64,000 bases of DNA from an uncultured Acidobacteriaceae bacterium (GCA_903911925.1 CAIWFH010000081.1:62001-126000), one strand, 5' to 3'. Positions 40,686-48,847 are shown, counted from the first letter of the stretch. Notes: a model not told the origin generated them from the sequence alone. A program made the numbers and translations.

Positions 40686-41219
40686 CTGTGGATAATTTGT
40701 CACCAGCAATGGTGGGGCATAGTCCTCGCTTTCTTACAGCAAAGCTGTAAGGGCGTATTGGCCTTTATTTTCAGCGCTTTCAAAGGGATTGAAAAGCACA
40801 GAAATGGAAAAGGTTCCGGGGAGATTGACGCAAAAGATACATGTTTCTAGATTAGGTTTACTTAATCTCGCGGTGGTTTGTGGGAATCTTTTGAGAAACG
40901 TTTCCTTGCCGGAAGGCTGAAACGGGGCGGATTTTCGCCCTCTTCGGCGTCGAATGAACAATCGCCGGACCGCTTTGACGGGTCCAGCGCATCCCAAACC
41001 CGGTTTCAATGCGCATTTGAGAGGCGCATGAAGCAAGCCATGCGAGAGACTTCCGGGATCTGCGCGCCATGAGCATGACAAAAAACGAGAGAAGAAGAAC
41101 GGCTATCCCCCATCAGGACGCAAGAAATCTGAGCAGCCGTGACCGGTTCCCTCTACCCCGCGGAATTGAGACAACAAACAAATTCCGTCGGGAGCTGACT
41201 CGAACACGGAGATTCAGTC
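40686..41219. other. Divergent intergenic region with a promoter
   Basis: The 534 bases between two divergent genes contain a clear promoter-like pair (listed separately). Two short frames (40878-41072 and 41069-41314, overlapping ATGA) could be read on the plus strand, but they have low-complexity Arg/Ser-rich products and no supported ribosome site, so I do not call them. If the promoter is used, the transcript would carry a 5' leader of about 360 bases. Confidence 0.45.
40825..40853 (+). promoter_or_regulatory. Sigma70-like promoter upstream of the zinc-ribbon gene
   Basis: TTGACG at 40825-40830 and TAGATT at 40848-40853 are spaced by 17 bases. Transcription would start near 40860 and read toward the zinc-ribbon gene at 41220. 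The sequence around is AT-rich compared with its neighbours. Confidence 0.5.
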
Positions 41220-41429
41220 ATGGAATTGCGCGTGCAATTGAAGGTTTGCGAAGGGTGCGGCAGTCTTTGGTACCGCGCCCAGACTCAAGGGAGTGTTTAT
41301 TGCCTTGCGTGTGAAACGAAACTGATGGACTTTCCAACGCCGGAAAGCCGCAAACGCCGTGGGCGTCCGGGGCGAAAACCGCTGATCAAAGCCTGGTCGG
41401 TGGCCGAAGCCACAGGAGGTGCGCAATGA
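41220..41429 (+). CDS. Small zinc-ribbon protein
   Basis: This is a 69-residue protein with two Cys pairs (CEGCGSLWYR and CLACETKLMD), 16-20 residues apart, as in a zinc ribbon. A basic tail (ESRKRRGRPGRKP) resembles an AT-hook (RGRPGRKP). GGAG lies eight bases before the ATG. It overlaps the next gene by 4 bases (ATGA), so the two are made together. I do not recognise a named family. A DNA- or RNA polymerase-binding accessory role is possible from the composition. Confidence 0.75.
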   Translation: MELRVQLKVCEGCGSLWYRAQTQGSVYCLACETKLMDFPTPESRKRRGRPGRKPLIKAWSVAEATGGAQ

Positions 41430-41941
41430 GCGCAGCACTCCAGTTGCCAACCGTATGGGGAGCAAGCAGGACGCAGACAGCATGGCCGGAAAACAGGAGG
41501 ATATGGGAAGAAACGCCGGCGCCGGTTCCTGCTGCCAAGCCAAATGTAGAGGCAGATGCAGACGGAGCGTTGGTCAGCCTAGGCTTTTACCGCAAGCATA
41601 CCGAGAGCATGTTGAGACGCTATCTGTATGCCTCAATGCAGGTGGGCAGGGCGCCCTCGATTCTGGGCGATCCCATTGCTCGCGGATGGGCCTCAAGCCG
41701 CACGGTCCGCACCTTCGAGGACGCGGTGATCTTCGTTCTCGATGTGGAGAAGTGCCTGGCCAAGCTTGACTCGCTGGATCGAGAGATGCTGAGCAGAATC
41801 GTGATCCAGGAGTACACGCAGACCGAGGCATCGCCCTTGTTGGGGATGAGCGTTAGAACCATCTCCTACAAGTTCCCTCGGGCCCTTGACCGGCTAACGG
41901 CGAAGTTGCTCGAAGCTGGGTTGCTAATTTTACCGCAATAA
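41426..41941 (+). CDS. Sigma-70 region 4-like HTH protein
   Basis: The start ATG 41426 follows AGGAGGT by six bases. The 171 residues begin with a poorly ordered 45-residue N-terminus, then GALVSLGFYRKHTESMLRRYLYASMQVGR, and a C-terminal helix-turn-helix: LDREMLSRIVIQEYTQTEASPLLGMSVRTISYKFPRALDRL (in part). That resembles sigma region 4 (LxxRDRxV... EIAxxLGxSxxTVxxR). There is no region 2, so it is not a complete sigma factor. It is coupled to the zinc-ribbon gene, which suggests a two-part transcription accessory. A terminator follows 12 bases after the stop. Confidence 0.75.
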   Translation: MSAALQLPTVWGASRTQTAWPENRRIWEETPAPVPAAKPNVEADADGALVSLGFYRKHTESMLRRYLYASMQVGRAPSILGDPIARGWASSRTVRTFEDAVIFVLDVEKCLAKLDSLDREMLSRIVIQEYTQTEASPLLGMSVRTISYKFPRALDRLTAKLLEAGLLILPQ

Positions 41942-41952
41942 ATGCATGAAAA

Positions 41953-41990
41953 ACCGGCGAAGGTGATCGAGTCAGGGCCCCTTCGCCGGT
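41953..41990 (+). terminator. Terminator after the zinc-ribbon/sigma-like pair
   Basis: Arms ACCGGCGAAGG (41953-41963) and CCTTCGCCGGT (41980-41990) are perfect reverse complements around a 16-base loop, 12 bases after the stop codon. A short pyrimidine run (CTTACCCTGTT) follows. It may serve both strands, because the next gene converges. Confidence 0.7.
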
Positions 41991-42087
41991 CTTACCCTGT
42001 TCCGACGCCTCCAAACGTCGCCCAGGGGAGGTCAATTCCCGTCCAATGGGCCGGCACCGCCGCGCATCAATGACGAAAATTCCGCAA

Positions 42088-42579
42088 TCAATTGACGAAT
42101 ACCGCGCCGCTGTCATCCGCTCCAATTTCGCTGAGAACTGCCCGGCGCGCAAATTGAACCTCCTCCGCCAGCACCTCAAGAATCTTGCGGGACAAGTGAG
42201 GATCGGACTGAATCAAGGAAGCGAAATCGTCGCTGCTGATAAAGCTGAGCCGCGCGCCGCCGTGCGCAATCGCGGTCAGTTGATGGGGCTTCCTTCCCAG
42301 GACTGAAGGCAACCCGAGCAGGGAGCCAGCAGTCGTCTGAAGTGAAATCGCGAACTCGCCTCCGAAGCAATTGGTTGAGAGCGTAGCCGCGCCTTCATGA
42401 AGAATGTACAGGCCGGTGGGCGTTTCACCCTGCCGGAAGAGAACGCAATCCGGCTCGCACGGACGGGCTTCGGCAAGTTTCAGGAATGCCAGTACAAGTT
42501 CTGGATGGGTGACAAATGCAGATGAGTCGAGCGGCACGTTCTGACCTCTGGGCAGTAGGACGTTGATTGTGCGGCCCAT
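42088..42579 (-). CDS. Cyclic-nucleotide-binding domain protein (Crp-like N-terminal half only)
   Basis: The 163-residue protein carries a cNMP-type domain: LFRQGETPTGLYILHEGAATLS with the beta-roll, LLGLPSVLGRKPHQLTAIAHGGARL, and the C-helix. It ends with a possible dimerisation helix (LSRKILEVLAEEVQFARRAV). The DNA-binding HTH of Crp/Fnr is missing. The Arg/Glu pair that binds cAMP phosphate is not obvious. So it could be a degraded regulator or a stand-alone sensor. It lies alone between two convergent/divergent genes. The start at 42579 (MGRTINVLL) is the only ATG that gives the full domain, and it has no clear ribosome site. Confidence 0.8.
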   Translation of the reverse strand: MGRTINVLLPRGQNVPLDSSAFVTHPELVLAFLKLAEARPCEPDCVLFRQGETPTGLYILHEGAATLSTNCFGGEFAISLQTTAGSLLGLPSVLGRKPHQLTAIAHGGARLSFISSDDFASLIQSDPHLSRKILEVLAEEVQFARRAVLSEIGADDSGAVFVN

Positions 42580-42717
42580 GGTTGTCCAGCGATGAGCGCA
42601 AGACTAAGAATAAATTCGAGTTAAGTGATATAGATCACATTGCAGGCGCGATTCCCGCCGAGGCAGGCACCGCGCGCCAAGCTAAGAGACTGGTTGGGCG
42701 CGCGGCGTTTGTCCGAA

Positions 42718-44025
42718 CTAGAGTGCGGCAATGCTCTCCGGCTTCGCGCAAGCGTGGCCCTGTTCAAGCCAGCGGCGTGCCAGCCTGCGGATCGACTCCA
42801 TGTCCTTGGCCATCCCCGTCAGCGTGTAGTAAACATGCCTCTCCGACCAGCGATTGAGATCCATGTCATTGGCCTCGCGGGCGTAGTCCTTCGCGCCGTC
42901 CTTCAATGGATGGTTGACGATGTAGTGCGAAAAGGGACCGAAGCTGTAGGGGTACTTCGATTCACCGGGCTTGTAGTTGTTGGTCTGCGAATTGAGCCAA
43001 CCGACAGGCCAATGGTCCCAGCGTGCCGCGCCCCAGCCCCAGCCGCCGGTGTCATTGAAGGAGTGGTCCACGATCTGGCTCTTCTCAGAGGGGAAGCCAG
43101 AGGCCGCGCCGAGAATGGTAAACAGATACCCGGCCTTGAACGGCATCACCATCGCAAAGCCCTTCGAATGCGAAATCTCAAGCAGCAAGGCCGCATCGCC
43201 ATTGCGGCGTGGTTTGCCGTTGTCGTTCCAGAATACGTCGTAACGTTTTTCTGAGAAGGCGTCGAGGGCGGTAGCCACGAGGTAATCGCCGTGCTTCTCG
43301 TCGCGCGGGAACAGGTCTCTCCACTCGGTGCCGTTGGGCGCCGACGCAAAGAAGTCGATGGGCTGCCAGCTATAGCCGTTCGGTTCGCCGGGCATCATGG
43401 TTTCGTACGTAAGTCGGCGCCACATCAGCCCGTTGGGATACGCAATGTAGTCTTCCGTTCCGCGCAACGCCGGATGCGAGTCGTCATCCATGTTCACGCA
43501 AAAGTAATTCCATCGCACCCAAACCCGACCCGGGCCAGCCTGCAAAATGTTCACAAAGCTGTTGCGGGTCTTGCGTCCGTTGTTGTTGAAAAGTTCTGCC
43601 CAACCGTTGTTGCCCTCAAAGAACTGGTTGCAGAGATTCACGCCATTCGGCAACTCCATCCACGGGTCGTAACTGGACTCGTGACTGAAGACCACGCGAT
43701 GTGGCTTGCCCTGCCACAAAATGATGACGGCGTCGTTCGGATTCATATCCGCATGCGGCGGGCTGGGCCGCAACTCGCCCTTGTAGCCGCAGATATCGTA
43801 GTCGCTCACTTCAACGGCCGAGACGCCCGGATGAGCAAGGGCGCCGAGTTCCGCCGTCTTGATGGGGAGCGGCTTCTCATAAAGCGGATCGGGACCAGTT
43901 TCATGTCCGGCGGGCGCCTTGGCGGGCGCGGCCTTCGGTTCAGTGGCAACTGCAGCCTTTCCTGTGGCAATCAACCCTAATGAAGCAGCCAGCCCCTTGA
44001 AAATGCTTCTTCTCGGAATTCTCAT
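42718..44025 (-). CDS. Tat-exported protein of unknown function
   Basis: I start at ATG 44025 (RIPRRSIFKGLAASLGLIATG gives a twin-arginine leader), with AAGGTG five bases upstream; the frame is open from 44043. The mature roughly 400 residues are rich in Trp, Tyr, Asn and His (for example GGWGWGAARWDHWPVGW and PYSFGPFSHYIVNHPL), a composition common in carbohydrate-active or sugar-binding proteins. I cannot name a family or catalytic residues. It is divergent from a secreted mutarotase-like protein 171 bases away, so both may act on the same sugar. A periplasmic location is likely, and function is open. Confidence 0.75.
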   Translation of the reverse strand: MRIPRRSIFKGLAASLGLIATGKAAVATEPKAAPAKAPAGHETGPDPLYEKPLPIKTAELGALAHPGVSAVEVSDYDICGYKGELRPSPPHADMNPNDAVIILWQGKPHRVVFSHESSYDPWMELPNGVNLCNQFFEGNNGWAELFNNNGRKTRNSFVNILQAGPGRVWVRWNYFCVNMDDDSHPALRGTEDYIAYPNGLMWRRLTYETMMPGEPNGYSWQPIDFFASAPNGTEWRDLFPRDEKHGDYLVATALDAFSEKRYDVFWNDNGKPRRNGDAALLLEISHSKGFAMVMPFKAGYLFTILGAASGFPSEKSQIVDHSFNDTGGWGWGAARWDHWPVGWLNSQTNNYKPGESKYPYSFGPFSHYIVNHPLKDGAKDYAREANDMDLNRWSERHVYYTLTGMAKDMESIRRLARRWLEQGHACAKPESIAAL

Positions 44026-44196
44026 ATCGCACCTTTCCATCAATCCGTTGCAATCGGAAACGGCGGCGCCTGGTTAACCGCACAATCCGTCCTGGAAGGG
44101 AAGTCGCTGCAATGGTAATGCCGCGGAGGGCGGGAGGCAATGCCGGCGCGAACTCTGTAATAATTGCGGTGCAAAGTAGTGAGGCTTTGGAATCGC

Positions 44197-45249
44197 ATGA
44201 AAAGTATCAAGCATCTCGCCGGTTGTCTGGCATTGGCCACCACGTTTAGCGTCAGCGGCATGGCTCAGAATCCCGCCGCAGCCATCTCCAACGGACAGAT
44301 CAAGGCCACGCTCTACCTGCCCGACGCCAAAACCGGCTACTATCGCGGCACACGCTTTGACTGGTCGGGCGTGGTCAGCAGCCTGGAGTATGCCGGCCAC
44401 AACTACTACGGCCCATGGTTCCAGCAGATGCGCCCTGAAGTTTCAGACTACATTTACGACGGCGCCGAGATTGTTACCGGCCCCTGCACAAACATGATGG
44501 GCGTGGCAGAGGAGTTCACCAACAACAACCACACGGCGGTGGGCTGGGAAGACGCCAAGGTGGGCGGCACCTTTGTCAAGATTGGCATTGGTGCGCTGCG
44601 CAAGCCGGACGACAAACCCTACAACAATTACCGGCTTTACGAGATAGCCAATGGCGGCAAGTGGACGGTGCACAAGACTGCCAACTCGGTCGAGTTCACG
44701 CAGGAGCTTACCGATCCCGAATCCGGCTACGGATATGTCTATCGCAAACTCGTCTCGCTCACCCCCGGCAAGCCGCAACTGGTGCTCCAACACAGCCTGC
44801 GCAACACCGGCAAGCGCACCATCACCAGCAGTGTCTACGACCACAACTTCACCAGCATCGACAAACTCGCGCCAGGGCCCGGTCTGAACGTCAAATTTGG
44901 CTTCAACGCCGAGATGGTTCCAACGCCGGAGCCGCAGTTGCTTAGCCTGCTGAGTTTCAGCGCCAACCAGGTTACTCCCAGGAAGACCTTCGCAGGTGAA
45001 GACAAAACCGCGGCGCTCTTCACCGGATTCGGTCCCGATGCAAAGGACTACGACATCCGCATTGAAGATCACCGGGCGGGAGTCGGCCTGAGGGCCACAA
45101 GTGATCGGCCGCTGTCGAATGTGGCGCTCTGGGGCATCCGCACGGTCATCTCGCCCGAGCCGTTCATCGACATGACCATCGAACCCGGCCATGAGTTCAC
45201 GTGGAAGATCACCTACGACTACTACACCGTTCCGAAGGACGCGAAATAG
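44197..45249 (+). CDS. Secreted galactose-mutarotase-like protein
   Basis: Start ATG 44197 (KSIKHLAGCLALATTFSVSGMAQ is a Sec signal peptide); the frame is open from 44164. The roughly 350-residue protein reads like the aldose-1-epimerase/galactose mutarotase beta-sandwich: GTRFDWSGVVSSLEYAGHNYYG early, RLYEIANGGKWTVH and YGYVYRKLVSLTPGKPQLVLQHSLRNTGKR in the middle, and GHEFTWKITYDYY at the end. Typical catalytic His and Glu positions are not clear to me, so it could be a sugar-binding relative and not an epimerase. It is divergent from the Tat-exported unknown protein. Confidence 0.78.
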   Translation: MKSIKHLAGCLALATTFSVSGMAQNPAAAISNGQIKATLYLPDAKTGYYRGTRFDWSGVVSSLEYAGHNYYGPWFQQMRPEVSDYIYDGAEIVTGPCTNMMGVAEEFTNNNHTAVGWEDAKVGGTFVKIGIGALRKPDDKPYNNYRLYEIANGGKWTVHKTANSVEFTQELTDPESGYGYVYRKLVSLTPGKPQLVLQHSLRNTGKRTITSSVYDHNFTSIDKLAPGPGLNVKFGFNAEMVPTPEPQLLSLLSFSANQVTPRKTFAGEDKTAALFTGFGPDAKDYDIRIEDHRAGVGLRATSDRPLSNVALWGIRTVISPEPFIDMTIEPGHEFTWKITYDYYTVPKDAK

Positions 45250-45264
45250 CTTCCGATCGCTAAT

Positions 45265-45310
45265 GCCGGGTGCCCCAGGTCTCGATTTTGAGATCTGGGG
45301 CACCACAACG
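45265..45310. repeat. Dispersed palindromic element, copy 1
   Basis: It begins GCCGGGTGCCCCAGGTC and folds into a near-perfect hairpin: GGTGCCCCAGGTCTC against GAGATCTGGGGCACC around a loop of six bases. It lies 15 bases after the mutarotase-like gene. Related copies in this window start at 51638 and 56418. Confidence 0.8.
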
Positions 45311-45412
45311 CTCGGCCACCAACTCGTTCGATATCTGAACAACCGATGAGCCCCGCCACACGAAATCCCGCCAACCCATTTCTGGTAGCATCCTCTTTGG
45401 AGAATCTTCACC

Positions 45413-45637
45413 ATGGAACTGCCCAACAACGCGGGTCTTGGCGCCCGGCGTAATGAAGATATCGCGCTTGATCTGCTCAAGTTTGTAGCCTCAACAACTG
45501 GCGTGGGCCGCACCGCTGCGCCGTCAACCGGCTTCAGCGGTGGTGCCGCGCCCAAGCCGGAAGAGCACGTAACCCAACTGCTCGAGCTTTATGGCCGTTG
45601 CCTCAAGGCCGTTGAGGGCAAAGGGGCATCGGCATAG
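45413..45637 (+). CDS. Small hypothetical protein coupled to a Gfo/Idh/MocA gene
   Basis: This is a 74-residue protein, ELPNNAGLGARRNEDIALDLLKFVAST at the start and EEHVTQLLELYGRCLKAVEG near the end, with two predicted helices joined by a Gly/Ala/Pro linker. GGAG precedes the ATG by nine bases. Its stop TAG overlaps the GTG start of the downstream oxidoreductase (TAGTG), so the two are coupled. I do not recognise a family. It may be an adaptor or stabiliser of the enzyme. Confidence 0.7.
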   Translation: MELPNNAGLGARRNEDIALDLLKFVASTTGVGRTAAPSTGFSGGAAPKPEEHVTQLLELYGRCLKAVEGKGASA

Positions 45638-46851
45638 TGGACGAAAGAATCCTGAAAGTTGCCGTAGCCGGTGCCGGTTCGTTTGGACGCAATCATCTCC
45701 GCGTTTACCGCGAATTGGAAGAAGCCGGCCTGGGCGTTGCGCTGGTGGCGGCGGTTGAGCCGGACGCAGCGCGTGCCGCCGATCACGCGGCCAAATACGG
45801 AATTCCCGTCTTTTCAACCGTGGATGAAATGCTGGCCGCCGATCTCAAGATTGACGCGGCCACGGTCGCAGTCCCAACGGTTCATCATCATGCCGTAGCC
45901 TCGGATTTTCTGCAGGCAGGCATCGACCTGCTGGTCGAGAAACCCCTTGCTGCAAAGCTCTGCGAGGCCGACGACCTGCTGGCCCTTGCCGCGAAACACG
46001 CCCGCATCCTGCAGCCCGGCCATTTGGAGCGCTTCAACCCCGCGGTGCTTGCCGTGGAGCCCAAGGTGCGCCGCCCCATGTTCTTCGAGTCGCACCGGCT
46101 CAGCATTTTCACGCCGCGTGCGTTGGATGTCGATGTAGTGCTCGACCTGATGATTCACGATCTGGATATCGTGCTCACCTTTGCCAATTCGCCGGTGCGC
46201 GAAGTCCGCGCCGTGGGCCTGCCCATCCTCTCGCCCAAGGTCGACATCGCCAACGTTCGAGTGGAATTCGAATCCGGCTGCGTTGCCAACTTCACAGCCT
46301 CGCGCGTATCTACCGAGCGGGTGCGCAAGCTGCGCTTCTTTGAGCCGCGCCAGTACGTCTCCATCGACTACGCCCGCCAGGATCTGCTCGTGATCCGGCT
46401 TGATGGCGAGCCGGGTAGTGCTCAGCCTTTGAGCGTGGCCTCGCTTTTGCAGAGGGCGATTGCCGCCGGGTTGGATCCCGGAAAGTTGGCTGCCCTTGCA
46501 GCCGCTCTGCCACCCGATGTGGTTGCGGCCATCACTGCCGGAAAGATCGACGCCAATGTGACCGCAAAAATTACCGCCACCGGCTTGATCGACCCGGCAA
46601 TCCTGGCCAAGCTTGGCCTCGTCGCCGGACCCGCGCCGGGACTGTCGTTCGTCAAGCCCGAAGTCACGCCAGGCGAACCGTTGCGCCTTGAGATTCAGTC
46701 GTTCCTGGATGCAGTGCGAACGCGGAAGCAGCCGCGCGTTACTGCGAAGCAAGGACGCGATGCACTCGCATTGGCTCTCGAGATTCAATCCTCGATGGAA
46801 GCCCACGCCCATCGCGCCGGACTGGATGACTTCTTCCTGCCCGGCGCGTAA
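45637..46851 (+). CDS. Gfo/Idh/MocA-family oxidoreductase with an alanine-rich insert
   Basis: The 404-residue protein has an N-terminal Rossmann fold (KVAVAGAGSFGRNHLRVYREL) and the catalytic EKPLAAKL motif (LLVEKPLA) near residue 107. A MotA/Gfo-type C-terminal sheet region follows. Between about residues 264 and 336 there is an unusual segment (AIAAGLDPGKLAALAAALPP ... AKLGLVAGPAPG) that looks like inserted helices rich in Ala/Leu, not typical for the family. The end (LRLEIQSFLDAVRTRKQPRVTAKQGRDALALALEI) returns to family form. GTG 45637 overlaps the small ORF. It is probably an NAD(P)-dependent sugar dehydrogenase or reductase of unknown substrate. Confidence 0.88.
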   Translation: MDERILKVAVAGAGSFGRNHLRVYRELEEAGLGVALVAAVEPDAARAADHAAKYGIPVFSTVDEMLAADLKIDAATVAVPTVHHHAVASDFLQAGIDLLVEKPLAAKLCEADDLLALAAKHARILQPGHLERFNPAVLAVEPKVRRPMFFESHRLSIFTPRALDVDVVLDLMIHDLDIVLTFANSPVREVRAVGLPILSPKVDIANVRVEFESGCVANFTASRVSTERVRKLRFFEPRQYVSIDYARQDLLVIRLDGEPGSAQPLSVASLLQRAIAAGLDPGKLAALAAALPPDVVAAITAGKIDANVTAKITATGLIDPAILAKLGLVAGPAPGLSFVKPEVTPGEPLRLEIQSFLDAVRTRKQPRVTAKQGRDALALALEIQSSMEAHAHRAGLDDFFLPGA

Positions 46852-46896
46852 CAGGGTGCTCTCGATCGAGCGTTTTGTGGGGGTTCATGGGTTGAT

Positions 46897-47379
46897 TCAG
46901 AACCCTAGTCCCTTTCCCAGCTTGAACAGTGCGGGGATCAAAGCCACCAGAGCGACAACTACGCCCAAAGAATACGCCACGGACTTCCAGCCGGAGACGT
47001 ATCCCTCCCTGAGGGCATGCACAACCAATAGAGACGAGACCGGCAGGTTCAACAACACAGCCGTTGCAACTCCGGGTATATAGCTGCGCAGCGCTATGGA
47101 TGCCGCAACGTGCGGAATCAGGACGTTAGCCAGCGCGGCGGCGATGCATCCAAATGCCAGGTAGGTCCAGACACTCTGCTTGCCCGAGCCCGCGCTCAGC
47201 CAGGTAATGGCGTAGGCCAGGACGGTCACGACTGCCACGGCAAAACGGAAGGCGCCCGGAGCAACAGGGGCGTGCCAGCGCCCAGCCCGCTTCCACCAGC
47301 CAGGAAGCCATAAGGCTTCTTCAGCGTTGTGAAGCGTGATAACCAGTGGGAAAAGCCACTCCAGGGTGCGAAAACTCAT
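46897..47379 (-). CDS. HXXEE-domain membrane protein
   Basis: Start ATG 47379 (AGGAG six bases before); the frame is open from 47409. The 160 residues have four to five transmembrane segments and the motif HNAEEALWLPGW, i.e. His-x-x-Glu-Glu in the first helix, which defines the HXXEE family. The family function is not known. It follows another membrane protein gene by 45 bases in the direction of transcription, so the two probably belong to one transcript with the ECF sigma factor genes upstream. Confidence 0.8.
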   Translation of the reverse strand: MSFRTLEWLFPLVITLHNAEEALWLPGWWKRAGRWHAPVAPGAFRFAVAVVTVLAYAITWLSAGSGKQSVWTYLAFGCIAAALANVLIPHVAASIALRSYIPGVATAVLLNLPVSSLLVVHALREGYVSGWKSVAYSLGVVVALVALIPALFKLGKGLGF

Positions 47380-47424
47380 TTGCCGCTCCTTGTGCGATCG
47401 GCGTGCCAAGGGACGCGGTGGCAG

Positions 47425-47871
47425 TTACGCGATTCCCAACACCCGGTTCACGTAGCCCACGACGTATTTCCAGATGAGGTAGTAGCCAATCAGCGCGGCC
47501 AGAAAGAACGGCACGACGAGAGCGTAGGGGAGGATGACGACGTTGAACCAACTCAAGCCCCAAATAAAAAGCTTCAGTACGCCCATGTTCGTGGCGAAAA
47601 TGGTTCCGCATGGCGCCAGCAGCAGCGGCAAGGTCGCGCCATGCAGCCCAATAGGAAGATGGGTGCGCATGTGGGTGGCGAGCCAAAGCATATTCCAGAG
47701 GCCCCAAAGGACCGGAACCAGCGCCATGGGAAAGACCAGGGCTTGCTCGATGGGGACGGGCGTATGCATGCAGATACGCAGCACAATGAAGCACGCCAGG
47801 AGGATTGGCAGGATGAAGGTGGGAATGAGCACGCCGGCCAGATAGGCGCGCAGATATGGATGGGTGTTCAT
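47425..47871 (-). CDS. Membrane protein of unknown function
   Basis: A 148-residue protein with four predicted membrane helices: LAGVLIPTFILPILLACFIV, ALVFPMALVPVLWGLWNML, LGATLPLLLAPCGTIFATN-like, and ALVVPFFLAALIGYYLIW. AGGAGA precedes the ATG 47871 by seven bases. I do not recognise a family. It lies 40 bases after the small protein next to the ECF sigma factor, so the four genes 46897-48677 look like one operon. Confidence 0.75.
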   Translation of the reverse strand: MNTHPYLRAYLAGVLIPTFILPILLACFIVLRICMHTPVPIEQALVFPMALVPVLWGLWNMLWLATHMRTHLPIGLHGATLPLLLAPCGTIFATNMGVLKLFIWGLSWFNVVILPYALVVPFFLAALIGYYLIWKYVVGYVNRVLGIA

Positions 47872-47910
47872 CAAAATTCTCCTTTCAGCGGACTGCTGCG
47901 CCCGCCGGTT

Positions 47911-48135
47911 CTACAGGTAGTAAAGAAACACGGGAATCGCCGCCGGGAAGAATGCAGTCAGCGCCACCAGTCCGCCCGCAAGCACCAGATCAAACCAGGG
48001 CAGCGGAGCGGGCTTTGCATCCAGCCCCCGCAGTACAGCCGGCCACAGATCGCGCGCGGGTTCAGCGGCGGCCGCTACCGGCGGCAGCGCCTGTTGCAGG
48101 AGCTTCTTCATGCGGTTCTGATCAAGTTCATTCAT
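47911..48135 (-). CDS. Small single-helix membrane protein coupled to an ECF sigma factor
   Basis: The 74-residue protein has a cytoplasmic-type N-terminus (NELDQNRMKKLLQQALPPV), then one C-terminal membrane helix (FDLVLAGGLVALTAFFPAAIPVFLYYL). The start overlaps the sigma gene stop by 4 bases. Its position fits an anti-sigma factor, but the Zn-binding HxxxCxxC of ZAS domains is absent. So it may be a very small membrane-tethered regulator of the sigma factor. That role is inferred from context alone. Confidence 0.72.
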   Translation of the reverse strand: MNELDQNRMKKLLQQALPPVAAAAEPARDLWPAVLRGLDAKPAPLPWFDLVLAGGLVALTAFFPAAIPVFLYYL

Positions 48136-48677
48136 GGCGTGATCCCCTGAGATGACAAGTCTTTTCTGAGCATGCGAAGCGCGCGAAAGACGCGCAGTTT
48201 AACGGCCGCGACTGAGATGCTCAGCGCCTCAGCCACTTCCTTGTGCGGCAGTTCTTCCACCACAGCCAGCGTGGCGGCAATCCGCAATTTGGGCGGCAGC
48301 CTTGAAAATGCCCGCGCCGTTTTGCACCGTATCTCCGCGGTCACTGCCGCGTCGGCGGCCGATGGCGCGGGAAGGTCATCGATAACTTCGGGAGCCAACT
48401 CGCGCTCCGGGCGTGCGGCCCGCAACCAGTCCAGCGCTGCGTGGCTGGCAACCTGCCGCGCCCATCCTTCAAATCCCCGCGCAGGATCGAAGCGGGCATG
48501 CGCGCGATAGATACGCCAGAAAGTTTCTACGGTCACGTCTTCGGCGGCCGCCGGGTTGCGGACGATGCGCAGAATCCAGCCATGCACGGCGCGCTGGTGC
48601 AGGCGGTAGAGGGACACAAAAGCCTCGAGGTCACCGTGCTGGAAGCGGCTCAGGACGTCGTTCGGCTCGTGCTCCAT
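48132..48677 (-). CDS. ECF-type RNA polymerase sigma factor
   Basis: The 181-residue protein contains sigma region 2 (DLEAFVSLYRLHQRAVHGWILRIVRNPAAAEDVTVETFWRIY, then FDPARGFEGWARQVASHAALDWLR) and region 4 (LPPKLRIAATLAVVEELPHKEVAEALSISVAAVKLRVFRALRMLRK) with the usual linker between. The ATG at 48677 is the only good start. It should direct RNA polymerase to alternative promoters. It is coupled to a small membrane protein that may bind it, and two further membrane proteins follow. The inducing signal is unknown. Confidence 0.93.
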   Translation of the reverse strand: MEHEPNDVLSRFQHGDLEAFVSLYRLHQRAVHGWILRIVRNPAAAEDVTVETFWRIYRAHARFDPARGFEGWARQVASHAALDWLRAARPERELAPEVIDDLPAPSAADAAVTAEIRCKTARAFSRLPPKLRIAATLAVVEELPHKEVAEALSISVAAVKLRVFRALRMLRKDLSSQGITP

Positions 48678-48847
48678 CCGCCCTTCCCCCTCTACCTGTG
48701 CTTACGTGTCCGGCAAGAGAAAGGTTACATCCTGTGGATGCTTCGCGGTGGAATGGCGAAAAAGCTCATTTGCGGGGCTTCAGCAGCTCGGCGTATTATT
48801 CCAGATAAAGCGATTTTCCAATAGAGAAAAGCTGAATTCAGCGCCGC

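Noticed and set aside
40878..41314. Two short plus-strand frames with an ATGA overlap before the zinc-ribbon gene
   Set aside because: The overlap looks attractive, but the products are low-complexity, and the second runs into the zinc-ribbon gene in another frame. No ribosome sites.
44443..45555. A 370-codon minus-strand open frame
   Set aside because: It covers the mutarotase-like gene and a repeat. The composition is not protein-like.
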